From: Rufibacter glacialis
GTDB lineage: Bacteria; Bacteroidota; Bacteroidia; Cytophagales; Hymenobacteraceae
Direction of reading: 5' to 3'
NCBI RefSeq assembly: GCF_008271745.1
Contig: NZ_VKKZ01000010.1
Span: forward strand, 649,677-713,676
Length of the DNA stretch: 64,000 nucleotides
A program made the translations under genes and the position numbers. This document shows positions 7,187-18,296 of the stretch, piece after piece. Numbering within the stretch: position 1 is the first letter of the stretch; every line of letters starts with the position of its first letter. A model generated the notes under the pieces. The model ran no database searches. It was not told the DNA's origin and worked only from the letters and a program-made list of their open reading frames with translations.

Positions 7187-9267
7187 GGTGCTGTTTCTGG
7201 CTTGTTTTGCTGATAATGGTCGTAAAACAGGCCGTGGTTGCCCAGGAAATGCTCCGTCCGGCGGTAGACGTGGAACTGTTGGTGCAGGAACTCCTTGCGC
7301 AGCAGGACGATGAGGAATCAGATGTGGCTTATGAAGACCTCTACGAAACCTTATTGCAGTATTACCGCCAACCCCTGGACCTTAACCGGGCCTCCCGCGA
7401 AGAACTACGCAGCCTCTGGCTTCTCTCTGAAGGCCAGATATCCGCCCTCCTCCAGCACATCCAGGAAAACGGTCGCCTGTCCAGCCTCTATGAGTTGCAG
7501 TCCATTGCCGGGTTTGACCTTATTTCCATCCGGCGGCTCCTGCCCTTTGTGACGGTGGCCGCTTTTGGGCAACTAGGGCAGCAGCCCTGGCGCCAACGCC
7601 TCAAAAACGCCGACATCCACACGCTTCTGCTTCGGTATGGCCGTACCTTGCAGCAGCGGAGGGGCTATACTCCGCCTGAAGGACGGTCTTTGACCCGCTA
7701 TTCTGGTTCTCCTGACCAATTCCTGCTCCGTTACCGCCTCAGTCACCCGCGTGATTTCAGCTTTGGCCTTACCGCCGAAAAAGACGCCGGGGAACAATTC
7801 ACGTGGAACCCCAGCCAGCGCCAATACGGGTTTGATTTCTACTCAGCCCACGCCCTGGTCCATGACCGCGGAGCTTTTAAAACCATTGCCCTGGGGGATT
7901 ACCAGCTCCAGTTTGGGCAGGGCCTGTTATTGTCCAGTGGGTTGGGCATGGGCAAAGGAAGCGAGACCATCACTACTGTTCGGCGAAGCCAACTGGGCAT
8001 AAGACCGCATACTTCTGCCTTGGAGACAAACTTCTTTAGGGGCGCCGCGGCTACTCACCGGTGGCGACGGCTGGAAACCACTCTTTTCTATTCCAACAGA
8101 AGGGTAGATGCCTCAGAGGGGGAGCCGCTGGCTGATGATACTACCGCATTTACTTTGGGAGGTATACAGTCCTCGGGCCTGCACCGCACACCCTCTGAAC
8201 TACGGAACCGGCAACGTGCCAGGGAGCAGGTGCTGGGTGGTAATGTTACGTATCGAAATCCAGCGCAAACCCTGAGCCTGGGGCTCACCGGGCTGCGCAC
8301 CACGTACGGGGTGCCGCTGCAACCTCAAACGCAGCCGTATCAATTTTTTTCCTTTAATGGGCAGCAGCATGTAGCCGTGGGGCTGCACTACAGCTACCTG
8401 TGGCAGAACTTTTCCTTCTTCGGTGAATCTGCCCGCTCCGGCAACGGTGGGGTAGGCACGGTGAATGGGGTGCTGGCCAGCCTTTCTGAAAGGGTTGAGG
8501 TGGCCCTGCTGTACCGGTACTACGCACGTGATTTCCAAAGCCTGTACGGGGCCGCCTTCGGCGAAGGGAGCCGAAACCAGAATGAAAGCGGCTTATATAC
8601 CGGCATAAAACTAAAACTGGGCCACCGCTGGCAAGTGACCGGGTACTATGATCGTTTCGCATTCCCGTGGCTCCGGTACCGGGTAGACGCTCCTTCAACT
8701 GGCGAGGAATACCTGCTGCGCCTGCAGTTCATGCCCTCCAAGACCACGCTGTTGTATGGGCAGTACCAATTTGAGCGCAAGGCTCGCAATGAAACTGTGG
8801 GCGGTGAGCCGCTGCGGCGGGTGAAGGACACCAACGCGCACCGGTACCTGCTGCTGTTGGACGTAAGTCCCGTGCCTTCGCTGCGATTACGGTCCCGGGT
8901 GCAGGCCAGCCATTTCCGGCAAAGCGGCCCCGCCCGCGCGGGCTATTTCACGTCCCAGGATATTATTTGGGAGCATGCTCACACCCGCCTCAGCGCCCGC
9001 TACGCCCTCTTTGACACCGATGACTATGACACCCGCCTGTATGTACCTGAGCAGGATGTGCTGTACGCGTTCTCCATCCCCGCCTTCTCTGGCCGAGGCA
9101 CCCACCTTTACTTCCTGGCCCAGCAACAGCTTATCCGGCACCTGGATGCTTGGTTTAAACTGAGCCATACCCATTACCGCGGGCAAAGCACCGTTAGTTC
9201 GGGTTTAGAGGAGATCCAAGGGCCCCAGCGCACGCAGGTGCGGGTACAGGTGCGGTATCAGTTTTAA
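7183..9267 (+). CDS. Helix-hairpin-helix domain protein with outer-membrane barrel-like C-terminal region
   Basis: 694 residues with a signal sequence (about 1-20, VVAQ). After an acidic helix (30-60), residues 65-124 follow the tandem helix-hairpin-helix pattern of ComEA: LDLNRASREELRSL, then ISALLQHIQENGRLSSLYEL and LQSIAGFDLISIRRLLPFV. The hairpin glycines of the first motif (normally GIG) are replaced, so DNA contact is uncertain. The remaining 560 residues are strand-rich with many Tyr/Arg/Gln pairs and end in RVQVRYQF, a C-terminal aromatic as in outer-membrane barrels. The gene is coupled to the PorV/PorQ-like gene. The domain pairing suggests an outer-membrane assembly with a periplasmic HhH module; nucleic-acid uptake is only a hypothesis. 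Confidence 0.7.
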   Translation: MRCCFWLVLLIMVVKQAVVAQEMLRPAVDVELLVQELLAQQDDEESDVAYEDLYETLLQYYRQPLDLNRASREELRSLWLLSEGQISALLQHIQENGRLSSLYELQSIAGFDLISIRRLLPFVTVAAFGQLGQQPWRQRLKNADIHTLLLRYGRTLQQRRGYTPPEGRSLTRYSGSPDQFLLRYRLSHPRDFSFGLTAEKDAGEQFTWNPSQRQYGFDFYSAHALVHDRGAFKTIALGDYQLQFGQGLLLSSGLGMGKGSETITTVRRSQLGIRPHTSALETNFFRGAAATHRWRRLETTLFYSNRRVDASEGEPLADDTTAFTLGGIQSSGLHRTPSELRNRQRAREQVLGGNVTYRNPAQTLSLGLTGLRTTYGVPLQPQTQPYQFFSFNGQQHVAVGLHYSYLWQNFSFFGESARSGNGGVGTVNGVLASLSERVEVALLYRYYARDFQSLYGAAFGEGSRNQNESGLYTGIKLKLGHRWQVTGYYDRFAFPWLRYRVDAPSTGEEYLLRLQFMPSKTTLLYGQYQFERKARNETVGGEPLRRVKDTNAHRYLLLLDVSPVPSLRLRSRVQASHFRQSGPARAGYFTSQDIIWEHAHTRLSARYALFDTDDYDTRLYVPEQDVLYAFSIPAFSGRGTHLYFLAQQQLIRHLDAWFKLSHTHYRGQSTVSSGLEEIQGPQRTQVRVQVRYQF

Positions 9268-9546
9268 GGGGCTTTTTGGAAAATAAGCAGGAAAGGGAGC
9301 AGGCTTCCAAGTAGGGAGGCTTCCATAGGAGATCAACCCTGTGGCGTCATTGGCTTGGATACCCCACTGTTAGGTCTTGTTAATATTTGATATCGGTTTA
9401 CAACCGAAAACTCTACTCAAACTAGCACTTTTTACTTAGTTTGGAAACAGGCTAAGTTGTGTTAATTAAAAATTGGAATTAATTAAATAGTGGCATTCTG
9501 ACCAATTGAAAAACACCGCTGTAGACGCTCCTTCCACCAACTCGAC

Positions 9547-11049
9547 TTAAGGTAAAGGGAGGTAGTTTACTTGGTATAAGTACATTGAAGTGTTGGGGAG
9601 AATGTAATTCCCATCAAAGGAGATTATGTGTTGAATAGGATAAGGATACGATTCCAAGTTCAATTTGGAATAGGAAATAAGAATAATAGGACGCCTTTCT
9701 TTTTGACCCAAAGCTCTTAACGCGTTAAGGGCTTGTAAAGGTGTTAAAATACTTTTTTCAGATACACCTGGCGTAAAAAATGAGGAAGGCTTTAAATTAG
9801 AAAGGTTTATTACCGGATGCCCTAAATAAGCCACTACCGTAGAAGCTCTGACTTCGTGATTTGTTACTAAGATAGAATTTTCAGGGGTATTCTTCTTTAA
9901 ATATTCAGCCACTGATTTTGCTGGAAGAAACATATGTTTCACATCTTGATAGACAGCAAATACACCAATAGGTACTTGTATGAAGGTAGCTAGGAACAAT
10001 AAGGCTTGTAATTTTTTAAAGGCACCTATTTTATAGGTTGGCAAGGAGCGGTAATGGAACATGATCCAACCTAAAGCCAAAGCAAACACAAAGAAATGTG
10101 CATGATGGCGCATGTACCCATCATATTTGAATATGAAGAAGACAAAAAGGCCTGTGAATAGAAGTAATAGGGTCAATAAGAGACGAGTAACGGACCTAAA
10201 ACAAAAAATAAGAATTAATATGAGGCAGATAGAAAATGGTATGGCATAGCGCACCCTAATTAGGGTAGTATCCCAAAAATGAAGTTGGAATTTAGGTATG
10301 GGAAAGAAAGCTCGGCTAGGCAAAGTGAATGCTTGCCCCGTGGTATAGCCAAGAACTCTTTCTGGATTAACAGCGGTGAGTTCCTCTGGCCTGACCATGC
10401 TCCAAAAAGAGAGCGCGCACGCAAACGCCCAAAATGCAAGACCTGCCCATTTCTTTTTCCGTGATAGCATACATTTCTGAGGCGTACCTTGCTCTAAGAA
10501 AAAGGCTTCAGAAAAGAGAAGTAGCCCTAGAGCCCCGGAGAACATAAATCCAAAAAGGTGAATGTGTGCAGTTACACCAAGTACTACCATGTATAGCCAC
10601 CAATGTTCAAACCTCTTAGGATATAAGGCGCATAGAGAGAAGATGGCAAAGAGCTCCAAAGCATACAGCCGGCTAATCATCCCATATTCAAAGAGCCCAA
10701 AGTACCCGAAACAGAAAAGCAGCCTCAGTAAGAAGTGATACGGGGCAAAGCGTAGAAAAATAAAAACGAAACCCACTGCAAACACAAACTGGGTAGCCTG
10801 CAAGGTCCAGAGACTTTTAGTAAAACGGGTAATAAGGAAAAGAATACTGTACCATAGGTTAGGATGGCCTTCATAGCGCTTATTGTACAGAAGTTCTGTA
10901 TAAGAGTCACTGTACAAGGCCAAGAGCCAGGGTACTGTCTCATCGAACCAGAGCTCATGGAACTGCATGAGCCACCCTAGTAGAATCGCATAGACCAAGG
11001 TGAAAAGCAGCGCGAAAGCCGGATTGCTCAGGCGCAGGCTACTTTGCAT
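9547..11049 (-). CDS. GT39/GT83-like membrane glycosyltransferase
   Basis: About 500 residues; either ATG at 11049 or 11064 can serve, and both overlap the end of the upstream oxidoreductase gene. At least ten hydrophobic helices span the protein. The first extramembrane loop carries the acidic pair of GT-C enzymes ([11 protein letters not shown], Asp and Glu about residue 36-37 from the shorter start), followed by the [11 protein letters not shown] motif common to dolichyl-phosphate-mannose-type transferases (PF13231). Such enzymes take a lipid-phosphate sugar and add it to an acceptor on the periplasmic side. It forms a two-gene operon with the FAD oxidoreductase and marks the left edge of the polysaccharide locus. 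Substrate unknown. Confidence 0.7.
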   Translation of the reverse strand: MQSSLRLSNPAFALLFTLVYAILLGWLMQFHELWFDETVPWLLALYSDSYTELLYNKRYEGHPNLWYSILFLITRFTKSLWTLQATQFVFAVGFVFIFLRFAPYHFLLRLLFCFGYFGLFEYGMISRLYALELFAIFSLCALYPKRFEHWWLYMVVLGVTAHIHLFGFMFSGALGLLLFSEAFFLEQGTPQKCMLSRKKKWAGLAFWAFACALSFWSMVRPEELTAVNPERVLGYTTGQAFTLPSRAFFPIPKFQLHFWDTTLIRVRYAIPFSICLILILIFCFRSVTRLLLTLLLLFTGLFVFFIFKYDGYMRHHAHFFVFALALGWIMFHYRSLPTYKIGAFKKLQALLFLATFIQVPIGVFAVYQDVKHMFLPAKSVAEYLKKNTPENSILVTNHEVRASTVVAYLGHPVINLSNLKPSSFFTPGVSEKSILTPLQALNALRALGQKERRPIILISYSKLNLESYPYPIQHIISFDGNYILPNTSMYLYQVNYLPLP

Positions 11050-12622
11050 GGGAAGAATGTTCATGGTACTCCTGTTCTGTGTTCACGGCCCACAAGTTGG
11101 CTTTGTCGGTTCGGCCAGCGGCAATGTTCTCTACTGCTAACATGGCCGTCAGCATGGAATGGTCTTGGTTGTTGTACTTGTGCATGCCGTTGCGGCCTAT
11201 CAGGAAAAGGTTCTCTATCCTGTCCAGGAATGCCTGCACCTTATGGAACTGGGAGTAAGATCCGAAGTAAGCAGGGTAAGCCTTGGGCATCTTGACAACG
11301 GTGCCGTCTATTACTTGGTCAGCGGAAATAATGCCCAGCTTTTGTAGTTCGTCAATAGCTAATTGCTTTAGATCCTCTTCTTCCATGTGCCACAGGGCAT
11401 CTTCTTCCTGGCAGAAATACTCTACGCCCAGCCAAACCTTTTCTGGGTCTGTCACCAGGTATGGGCTCCAGTTGTTGAAGATCTGCAGGCGGCCTGCTTG
11501 AACATCGGGCTCCTGGATATAAATCCAGTTGTCCTGGATCAACAGGCCGTTGTCTGGGGTAATGGCCAGTTTGTTCAGCAGCAAGCCCACGGAGATGAAG
11601 TTGCGGTAGGGCAGTTGCGCGGCAATTTCTTGCACCTCTACCGGAACAGCTGCCCCTAACGCCCTGATCAGATTCCGGATAGGCATGGTGGAGATCACAT
11701 AGCTAGGTTCCTGGGTATAGGTAGCGCCTGTCTGTTGGTCCAGGATGGTGGCTGAGGCAATGCGGTTTCCTTCTAACTGAAGCCCCACAACCTCCTGTTG
11801 CATATGCACTTCCCCGCCTTTCTCCTGAACCTGCTTAGTGACTACCTCCCACAGGTGCCCGGGCCCTAGTTTAGGGTAGAGGAACTGTTCAATCAAAGAT
11901 GTCTGGGTCGTTTTCTGGCTGAAATCTGCCGAGGGCGAGAAAAGCTGTTGCTTTAGAAAGTGCTTCACCGCCTCAGTGATAGAAAGCGACTTGATACGCT
12001 GGGCTCCCCATTCGGCACTGATCTGCTGGCAGGGAACCCCCCACACTTTCTCTGTATAGGCTTTGAAGAAGGTTAGGTACAGGTGTTTCCCGAACCGGTT
12101 GATGAAGAACTCCTCCAGGTTTTTTTCCTCCTTGATAGGATGTACCACCTGCTTGAGATAACTCAGGACTGCCTTGGTGGACCACCCTATCCCTAACTGG
12201 GCAAGAGTGCCAACGGAGAAGGAAAGAGGATAGTCGAAGAATTGGCGGCGGAAGAAAATACGGGAGGTCCGCTGGCGCAGCAGCATGACATTATCCGAAT
12301 ATAAACTGGTTCCAGGTGACAGGGTAGGGATAACCCGGCTTTTGCCTTGATAAGCCAGGGTACCCAGGTTTTGGCCTATTTCCAGCTGGAGCGGTAGGAT
12401 GGAAAGCCACCAGTCCATGACCCGGTCAGATTTGGAGAAAAAGCGGTGCCCGCCAATATCCATCCGGTTGCCTTTGTAATTGATGGTGGCAGAGATGCCG
12501 CCAATACGGTCTGTGGCCTCTACCACGTACGGGTGTACTTGCGTATGTTGTAACAATTCAAAAGCAGCCGTTAAACCGGCCGGGCCAGCCCCAATGATCA
12601 GGGCTGTAGTGGGAATTGACAT
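11039..12622 (-). CDS. FAD-dependent oxidoreductase of the UDP-galactopyranose mutase / protoporphyrinogen oxidase-like superfamily
   Basis: 527 residues from the ATG at 12622, which gives the standard start [17 protein letters not shown]; the frame is open to 12703 but that adds an unlikely leader. The dinucleotide-binding GAGPAG lies at 11-16, followed by an acidic residue ([10 protein letters not shown], 33-42) and the [10 protein letters not shown] block (57-66) seen in Glf-like and HemY-like flavoproteins. The C-terminal FAD contact region reads [18 protein letters not shown]. In glycan loci these proteins are often annotated simply as NAD(P)/FAD-dependent oxidoreductases; sugar ring contraction or nucleotide-sugar redox chemistry is plausible but not shown. 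The gene overlaps the downstream membrane glycosyltransferase. Confidence 0.8.
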   Translation of the reverse strand: MSIPTTALIIGAGPAGLTAAFELLQHTQVHPYVVEATDRIGGISATINYKGNRMDIGGHRFFSKSDRVMDWWLSILPLQLEIGQNLGTLAYQGKSRVIPTLSPGTSLYSDNVMLLRQRTSRIFFRRQFFDYPLSFSVGTLAQLGIGWSTKAVLSYLKQVVHPIKEEKNLEEFFINRFGKHLYLTFFKAYTEKVWGVPCQQISAEWGAQRIKSLSITEAVKHFLKQQLFSPSADFSQKTTQTSLIEQFLYPKLGPGHLWEVVTKQVQEKGGEVHMQQEVVGLQLEGNRIASATILDQQTGATYTQEPSYVISTMPIRNLIRALGAAVPVEVQEIAAQLPYRNFISVGLLLNKLAITPDNGLLIQDNWIYIQEPDVQAGRLQIFNNWSPYLVTDPEKVWLGVEYFCQEEDALWHMEEEDLKQLAIDELQKLGIISADQVIDGTVVKMPKAYPAYFGSYSQFHKVQAFLDRIENLFLIGRNGMHKYNNQDHSMLTAMLAVENIAAGRTDKANLWAVNTEQEYHEHSSHAK

Positions 12623-13717
12623 AAAAGCAGGATAATCCTTCCAAAGATAACAGGCAAAAGAAACCAAATGCAAAAGAAACCAAAATAGGGTATTGTTAGA
12701 CAATTGCCATGGTCTTGCACCATTTTACTATATGCGTATCTTGCCCTTGGCAAAAGTTGCCCCAGCCGTTCCCACATACCCACCAACTTAAACGCGCTGT
12801 TCAGGTTCAGTGCTAAACTGGGTTCACTTTCTTTCAAGATGCTTCTTTGCAGAGCCCAATACCAATTTTTCTCAGAAGAAGAAATCAAGCGTTGTAGTTG
12901 CAGATGCCCAACTCCTTCACACCAATGTGCCTCTACCACATTTATACTTTTTTCGCCGGTCCCCTGTACACGCACCTCCCAGAGACAAGGCTAACCTTTA
13001 ACGCAATCTGCGCTCTTCTCTTCATAGGAAACGGCTACCAAACAAACTGCTATGAGAAACATTATCTTTACCCAACTCTCCCAGTCAGGTGCGCTTATTT
13101 CAAGTGTAGCTCATTGGGTGATGGTGCCTTGCTCATTAATGGCCTATACTTGAGAGTAGTGCAATGCCAGCAAGTGTTGGATGAAAAGATGGTGAGAGTG
13201 TTAATCATGTTCTGGCAAAACAAGCCTTTAAAGACGGCAGTTTCCTATATGGGGTAAGGCAGAGCGTAGTATGGCAACAAGTGCTTTTTTGCTTTGGACC
13301 GCCAAGCGTGTTTACTTCTTCAAGGTCATAAATGCTACCTTTTTAAAACCGTGAACTTTGGTTTTTTCAATTTACAGCTAACAAAAGGTAATAAAACAAT
13401 TTTATCGGCTAGTTCTCTGAATATGAGGTAATCTGCTGGTAACTGCTTGGGATACTTTGATGTTTGGGATTTCATCCAGGATGGTAAATGCCTGAATACC
13501 ATAAATAAGAAGTGCAACTGAAACCTTCGCGTGTGGGTATTCCAATTTTTGGAAATAAAGGACATTAGCGAGGAATTAGAGAAGATGGTGCTGGATTTTG
13601 GCAAGCTGTCCTCCTTGAAGGGGCTTATAGTTTTATCATTTTCCTGATTATGGATTTTAACTTTATTGAAGCCTGAGGATAGATAATATCTTTATAGCTA
13701 GGAGAGCTACCTGGCTG
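12623..13717. other. Gene-free interval of about 1.1 kb
   Basis: Open frames of 89 to 125 codons occur on both strands (for example 12898-13257 plus and 13335-13604 minus) but none has a recognisable motif, convincing start or composition like its neighbours. The interval may hold promoter DNA for the minus-strand oxidoreductase operon and decayed coding sequence. I see no transposase remnant, RNA gene or strong hairpin. Confidence 0.5.
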
Positions 13718-14809
13718 TCACACATACATCATTCCCTTGTTGGCTTTTACATCAGTTACAAAGTCCTTTACCTGCTGTTCGTTTTTTCTTTGGCAGATCA
13801 TAAGTATGTTGTCATGTTCAGCAACAATGTAGCCTTGTAACCCTTGTATCACGACTAACTTCTCTTGTGGTGTCTTTATGATGCAGTTCTGGGTATCGTA
13901 TAACATAGTGTCTCCATCTATGACATTGCCTTCAGGCGTCTTATCTGAAATACTATATAATGAGTTCCAGGTTCCCACATCTGACCAGCCAACGTCTCCT
14001 AAAATAACAAAGACATTGTCTGCCTTTTCCATGATGCCATAATCAATTGAAACGCTCGGGCATTTTTTATAAACAGCCTCAATAAACGTTTCCTCATCGG
14101 CCGTAGAATAAGCAGCAATGGCTGTGCCTCTTTCAAAGAGATCATAGACCTCTCCCAGGTGTTCCTTAAAAGCGCCTAAGATACTGTCTGCACTCCAAAT
14201 GAAAATTCCGGCATTCCAGACAAAATCTTTACTCTCAAGAAATTCTTGCGCCATCTTAAGCATAGGTTTTTCTGTAAACCGTTTCACTTTCTTAAGCGGT
14301 AGGTTTCCATTGTCCTGATATTGAATATACCCATACCCAATATCAGGCCTTGTTGGCTTAATCCCCAGGGTTACTAAAATTCTCTCATGAGAAGATGCCT
14401 CTAAGGCTTGCTGGATACAGGTTAAAAATATTTGATCCCGAAGAATAACATGGTCAGCAGGGGCAACAATAATGGTGGCTGCTGGGTTTTGGTTCGCAAT
14501 CTTAAAACATGCATACGCAATACAAGGGGCAGTATTTAGAGCCAAAGGTTCTTGTAAAATTTGCCCTTCCTGTAGGTCAGGTAACTGTTCTGCTACCAAT
14601 GCTTTATACTCACGGTTGGTTACTACATATACATTCTCATTAGGACATATAGGGGCAAACCTCTTCACGGTAGATTGAATAAGGGTTTCCCCTGTGCCAA
14701 GGACATCATGAAATTGTTTAGGGTGTTTGTTTCTGCTGAATGGCCAGAATCTGCTTCCTACCCCTCCAGCCATTATTACCAAGTATGTGTTATTAAAAAT
14801 AGTGTTCAT
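13718..14809 (-). CDS. manC: Mannose-1-phosphate guanylyltransferase
   Basis: 363 residues, the length of the monofunctional enzyme without a phosphomannose isomerase domain. The nucleotidyltransferase signature is at 12-33: VIMAGGVGSRFWPFSR then KHPKQF. Other family landmarks are VAPADHVI (about 115-122), GYGYIQ, FTEKP and WNAGIF, and NVFVILGDVGWSDVGTWNSLY. The enzyme makes GDP-mannose from mannose 1-phosphate and GTP in the cytoplasm and so supplies mannose, or GDP-sugars derived from it, to the glycosyltransferases of this locus. It stands alone on the minus strand, divergent from ugd across an AT-rich region. Confidence 0.93.
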   Translation of the reverse strand: MNTIFNNTYLVIMAGGVGSRFWPFSRNKHPKQFHDVLGTGETLIQSTVKRFAPICPNENVYVVTNREYKALVAEQLPDLQEGQILQEPLALNTAPCIAYACFKIANQNPAATIIVAPADHVILRDQIFLTCIQQALEASSHERILVTLGIKPTRPDIGYGYIQYQDNGNLPLKKVKRFTEKPMLKMAQEFLESKDFVWNAGIFIWSADSILGAFKEHLGEVYDLFERGTAIAAYSTADEETFIEAVYKKCPSVSIDYGIMEKADNVFVILGDVGWSDVGTWNSLYSISDKTPEGNVIDGDTMLYDTQNCIIKTPQEKLVVIQGLQGYIVAEHDNILMICQRKNEQQVKDFVTDVKANKGMMYV

Positions 14810-15208
14810 ATATTTGATTAAGTTTATTTACTGATTAAAAAGCTAAAATGATTCCCAGTCAATGTAAATTCTATCTTTAATATTTCCAAAAAAAAAACTT
14901 AACGTTGTTACAATTTTAATTAATAGGGCTTAGTCCTTCGTGATTTTTATTTAAAACTAGGGTTTGATTACAGTACTGAGTATCCCTAATGATTAAGATG
15001 TGGAGAGAATGTTATTAATTTGTATAACCTAATAAGTACTTAAAGACGGAGGCTAAACATTTTTCTCTTAGAAATGGTAATTCCTCAGAGTGAGAAGAAA
15101 GTAGTAAGAGCTCTATATAAAAGGATTAAGATTTTTTTTGAATTTATGGTTTAATAAATATTTTTCTATATTTAACCGTGATTTCAAATGTTAACAAACA
15201 TATTTATT
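14810..15208. other. AT-rich divergent promoter region between manC and ugd
   Basis: About 400 bases without a gene, very AT-rich, with A and T runs. TATATTTA near 15168 is one mismatch from the Bacteroidota -7 consensus and lies at a suitable distance from the ugd start at 15209. No clear element for manC could be fixed. Confidence 0.4.
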
Positions 15209-16561
15209 ATGAAAATAGCTGTAGTAGGTACCGGATATGTAGGCTTGGTCACAGGCACCTGTTTCGCCGAGGTCGGGATTGATGTGACCTGTATTGATGT
15301 GAACGTGAAGAAGATCGAGGACCTGAAGCAGGGGATCCTGCCCATTTATGAGCCGGGTCTTGAAGAGATGGTTCTTCGCAACGTGGAGAAAGGACGACTG
15401 AGTTTTTCCACAGAGCTGAGTTCGGCCATAAAGGGGTGTGATGCGGCCTTTATCGCCGTGGGGACGCCCCCCGGGGAAGACGGATCGGCGGACCTCAAGT
15501 ATGTGCTGGGGGTGGCCCGGGAGATCGGCCAGCACATGGACGACTACCTAGTGGTGGTGACCAAGAGCACCGTTCCCGTAGGCACGGCCAGGAAAGTGAA
15601 GCAGGCGGTGGCCGAGGAGTTAAGAAAACGGGCATTTGAGTTGCCCTTTGACGTGGCCTCGAACCCGGAGTTCCTCAAGGAAGGCGCCGCCATCGATGAC
15701 TTCCTGAAGCCCGACCGGATCGTGATAGGGGTGGAGAGCGAGCAGGCCGAGGAGGTGATGCGCAAGCTCTACAAGCCATTCCTCTTGAACGGGCACCCCA
15801 TCATCTTCATGGACGTGCCCAGTGCTGAGATGACCAAGTATGCGGCCAACTCCATGCTGGCCACCAAGATCAGCTTCATGAACGACATCGCCAACCTGTG
15901 CGAGATCGTGGGGGCGGACGTGAACATGGTTCGCCGCGGCATCGGCTCGGACAGCCGCATCGGCAACAAGTTCATCTACCCGGGCATCGGCTACGGCGGC
16001 TCCTGCTTCCCCAAAGACGTGAAGGCCCTGATAAAGACGGCCCAGGAGCAGGGCTACGAGATGCAGATCCTCAAGTCAGTGGAGGCCGTTAACGAGAATC
16101 AGAAGGAGGTGCTCTTCAATAAGGTGATGAGGCACTTTAACGGGGAGTTGGCCGGCAAGACCTTCGCGCTGTGGGGCCTTTCCTTCAAGCCGAAGACCGA
16201 CGACATGCGTGAGGCTCCCTCTTTGGTGATCATAGAGAAGCTATTGGCTGAAGGAGCCAGGGTTAAGGCCTATGACCCGGTGGCCATCAAGGAGGCCAAA
16301 CATATGATCGGGGATAACGAAAAGGTGGAATACGCTAAGGACGAGTACGAGGCCCTTATCGACGCGGACGCCCTGCTGATCGTGACGGAGTGGCCCGAGT
16401 TCCGGTCCCCTAACTTTCAGGTGATCGGCAAGCTGCTCAAGAACAAAGTCATTATGGACGGCCGCAACATATACGAAGCGCGGGAGCTCCAGGAGTTGGG
16501 CTTTGCCTACTACGGGATAGGGGTTCAGGAGGTGCAACCGGTTATTGAGACAACAAACTAG
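15209..16561 (+). CDS. ugd: UDP-glucose 6-dehydrogenase
   Basis: 450 residues from the ATG at 15209, which gives the standard [19 protein letters not shown]; the frame also has an ATG seven codons upstream that would add a non-conserved leader. NAD-binding GTGYVG is at 7-12, and the catalytic cysteine is Cys266 in [18 protein letters not shown] and [14 protein letters not shown] are further family marks. The enzyme oxidises UDP-glucose twice to UDP-glucuronate. The uxs gene begins two bases after the stop, so product and next enzyme are co-translated. Codons are strikingly GC-ending: 41 of 60 bases at 15901-15960 are G or C, far above the glycosyltransferase genes further on. Confidence 0.95.
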   Translation: MKIAVVGTGYVGLVTGTCFAEVGIDVTCIDVNVKKIEDLKQGILPIYEPGLEEMVLRNVEKGRLSFSTELSSAIKGCDAAFIAVGTPPGEDGSADLKYVLGVAREIGQHMDDYLVVVTKSTVPVGTARKVKQAVAEELRKRAFELPFDVASNPEFLKEGAAIDDFLKPDRIVIGVESEQAEEVMRKLYKPFLLNGHPIIFMDVPSAEMTKYAANSMLATKISFMNDIANLCEIVGADVNMVRRGIGSDSRIGNKFIYPGIGYGGSCFPKDVKALIKTAQEQGYEMQILKSVEAVNENQKEVLFNKVMRHFNGELAGKTFALWGLSFKPKTDDMREAPSLVIIEKLLAEGARVKAYDPVAIKEAKHMIGDNEKVEYAKDEYEALIDADALLIVTEWPEFRSPNFQVIGKLLKNKVIMDGRNIYEARELQELGFAYYGIGVQEVQPVIETTN

Positions 16562-16563
16562 AA

Positions 16564-17541
<978 letters not shown>

Positions 17542-17556
17542 TTCTCGTAAATCTTA

Positions 17557-17620
17557 TTACCTCCTAAAAACAAAGAGGCTTGCCACCATAACAGCAAGCC
17601 TCTTTGTTTTTAGGAGGTAA
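17557..17620. terminator. Very long terminator after ugd-uxs
   Basis: A perfect 27-bp inverted repeat (arms 17557-17583 and 17594-17620) encloses a ten-base loop. The arm core is AACAAAGAGGCTTGC. It ends the ugd-uxs operon and is symmetrical enough to act on both strands, insulating the operon from the region beyond. Confidence 0.9.
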
Positions 17621-17795
17621 AGGAGGCGTTAGCCCAGAAGTAAAAGCTGTTCTGGTTTGACATGGGAGATTGATCCCTGCCATTCTTTCCATAACAGGTT
17701 GAAATTAGACGAACGTTAATTTTGTCCCATTACCTATTCTTACTTCTCCCGTTAGGGCTCTTTCTGTTTAACATAAAACCCTGTTTCGCATTTCA

Positions 17796-17832
17796 GGCCT
17801 GTTTTTCTTAAACTAGCCTGTAAAAGGCGGCT
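17796..17832. repeat. Copy of the dispersed intergenic hairpin motif
   Basis: GGCCTGTTTTTCTTAAACTA followed by GCCTGTAAAAGG: the TTTTCTTAAA core with a downstream GCC...AAAA box, as in the other intergenic copies. Confidence 0.45.
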
Positions 17833-17875
17833 CCAGCAGAGTTCTGGGCCCGTAGACAAGCAGGTCTCCGTTACT

Positions 17876-17911
17876 AGCCTGTTTCCTGGAAACGACCTAA
17901 AAACGGAGGCT
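17876..17911. repeat. Copy of the dispersed intergenic hairpin motif
   Basis: AGCCTGTTTCCTGGAAACGA followed by CCTAAAAACGGAGGCT. The arms GTTTCC/GGAAAC form a perfect small hairpin and the outer AGCC/GGCT bases also pair. Confidence 0.5.
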
Positions 17912-18281
17912 CGCCCAGAGAAATTGCCTTGATTGCCAGTTCTAGAAAAGTGCTGATCGGAGGTGAAGAAAAAAGCACGCAACTTAGATTTCAAAGGAAT
18001 TAGGTGGTGGTCAAGTGTCTCTTAAAAAAGAGATCCCTTAGCAATGTTTGGCCTACTGTAAACTAGTTGATTGTGCTACCTATTGGTTATGGGAGGGAGT
18101 CTAAAGGGAAAGACCTAGTTTCATAATGTTAAATAATATTATTTTAATGTTAGTCAGAGTTTTCCGGTAGAGTGTTATGAGACAAGTCTTTAAGGTTGGA
18201 TTTTGGGGTTGATAAGTACGGGAGCCTGTAGTTTAGTTATATATATAAAGCCTAGGTAAAAACCATTTCATAGATATGTCG

Positions 18282-18289
18282 TAACTTTG
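18282..18289 (+). promoter_or_regulatory. -7 promoter element directly before asnB
   Basis: TAACTTTG matches TAnnTTTG and ends only seven bases before the ATG at 18297. No -33 box is obvious. With the usual spacing the transcript would start at or within a base or two of the ATG. Confidence 0.5.
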
Positions 18290-18296
18290 CGGCAAT

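Larger units (their letters stand above)
17621..18296. other. Intergenic region with two copies of the dispersed hairpin motif
   Basis: About 680 bases without a credible gene; an 80-codon minus-strand frame (17752-17994) has no family resemblance and runs across two motif copies, at 17796-17832 and 17876-17911. The right third is AT-rich and carries the asnB promoter. Confidence 0.5.

Noticed and set aside
8684-9534. Direct repeat GTAGACGCTCCTTC at 8684 and 9521
   Set aside because: A 14-base match, one copy inside a gene, with no flanking signs of transposition; could be chance.
12898-13257. 119-codon plus-strand open frame
   Set aside because: No recognisable domain, odd Cys/Tyr-rich content, and overlapping frames of similar quality on the same strand.
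13335-13604. 89-codon minus-strand open frame
   Set aside because: No motif and no clear start signal; composition gives no support.
17752-17994. 80-codon minus-strand open frame
   Set aside because: It is read across two copies of the dispersed hairpin motif and has no family resemblance.
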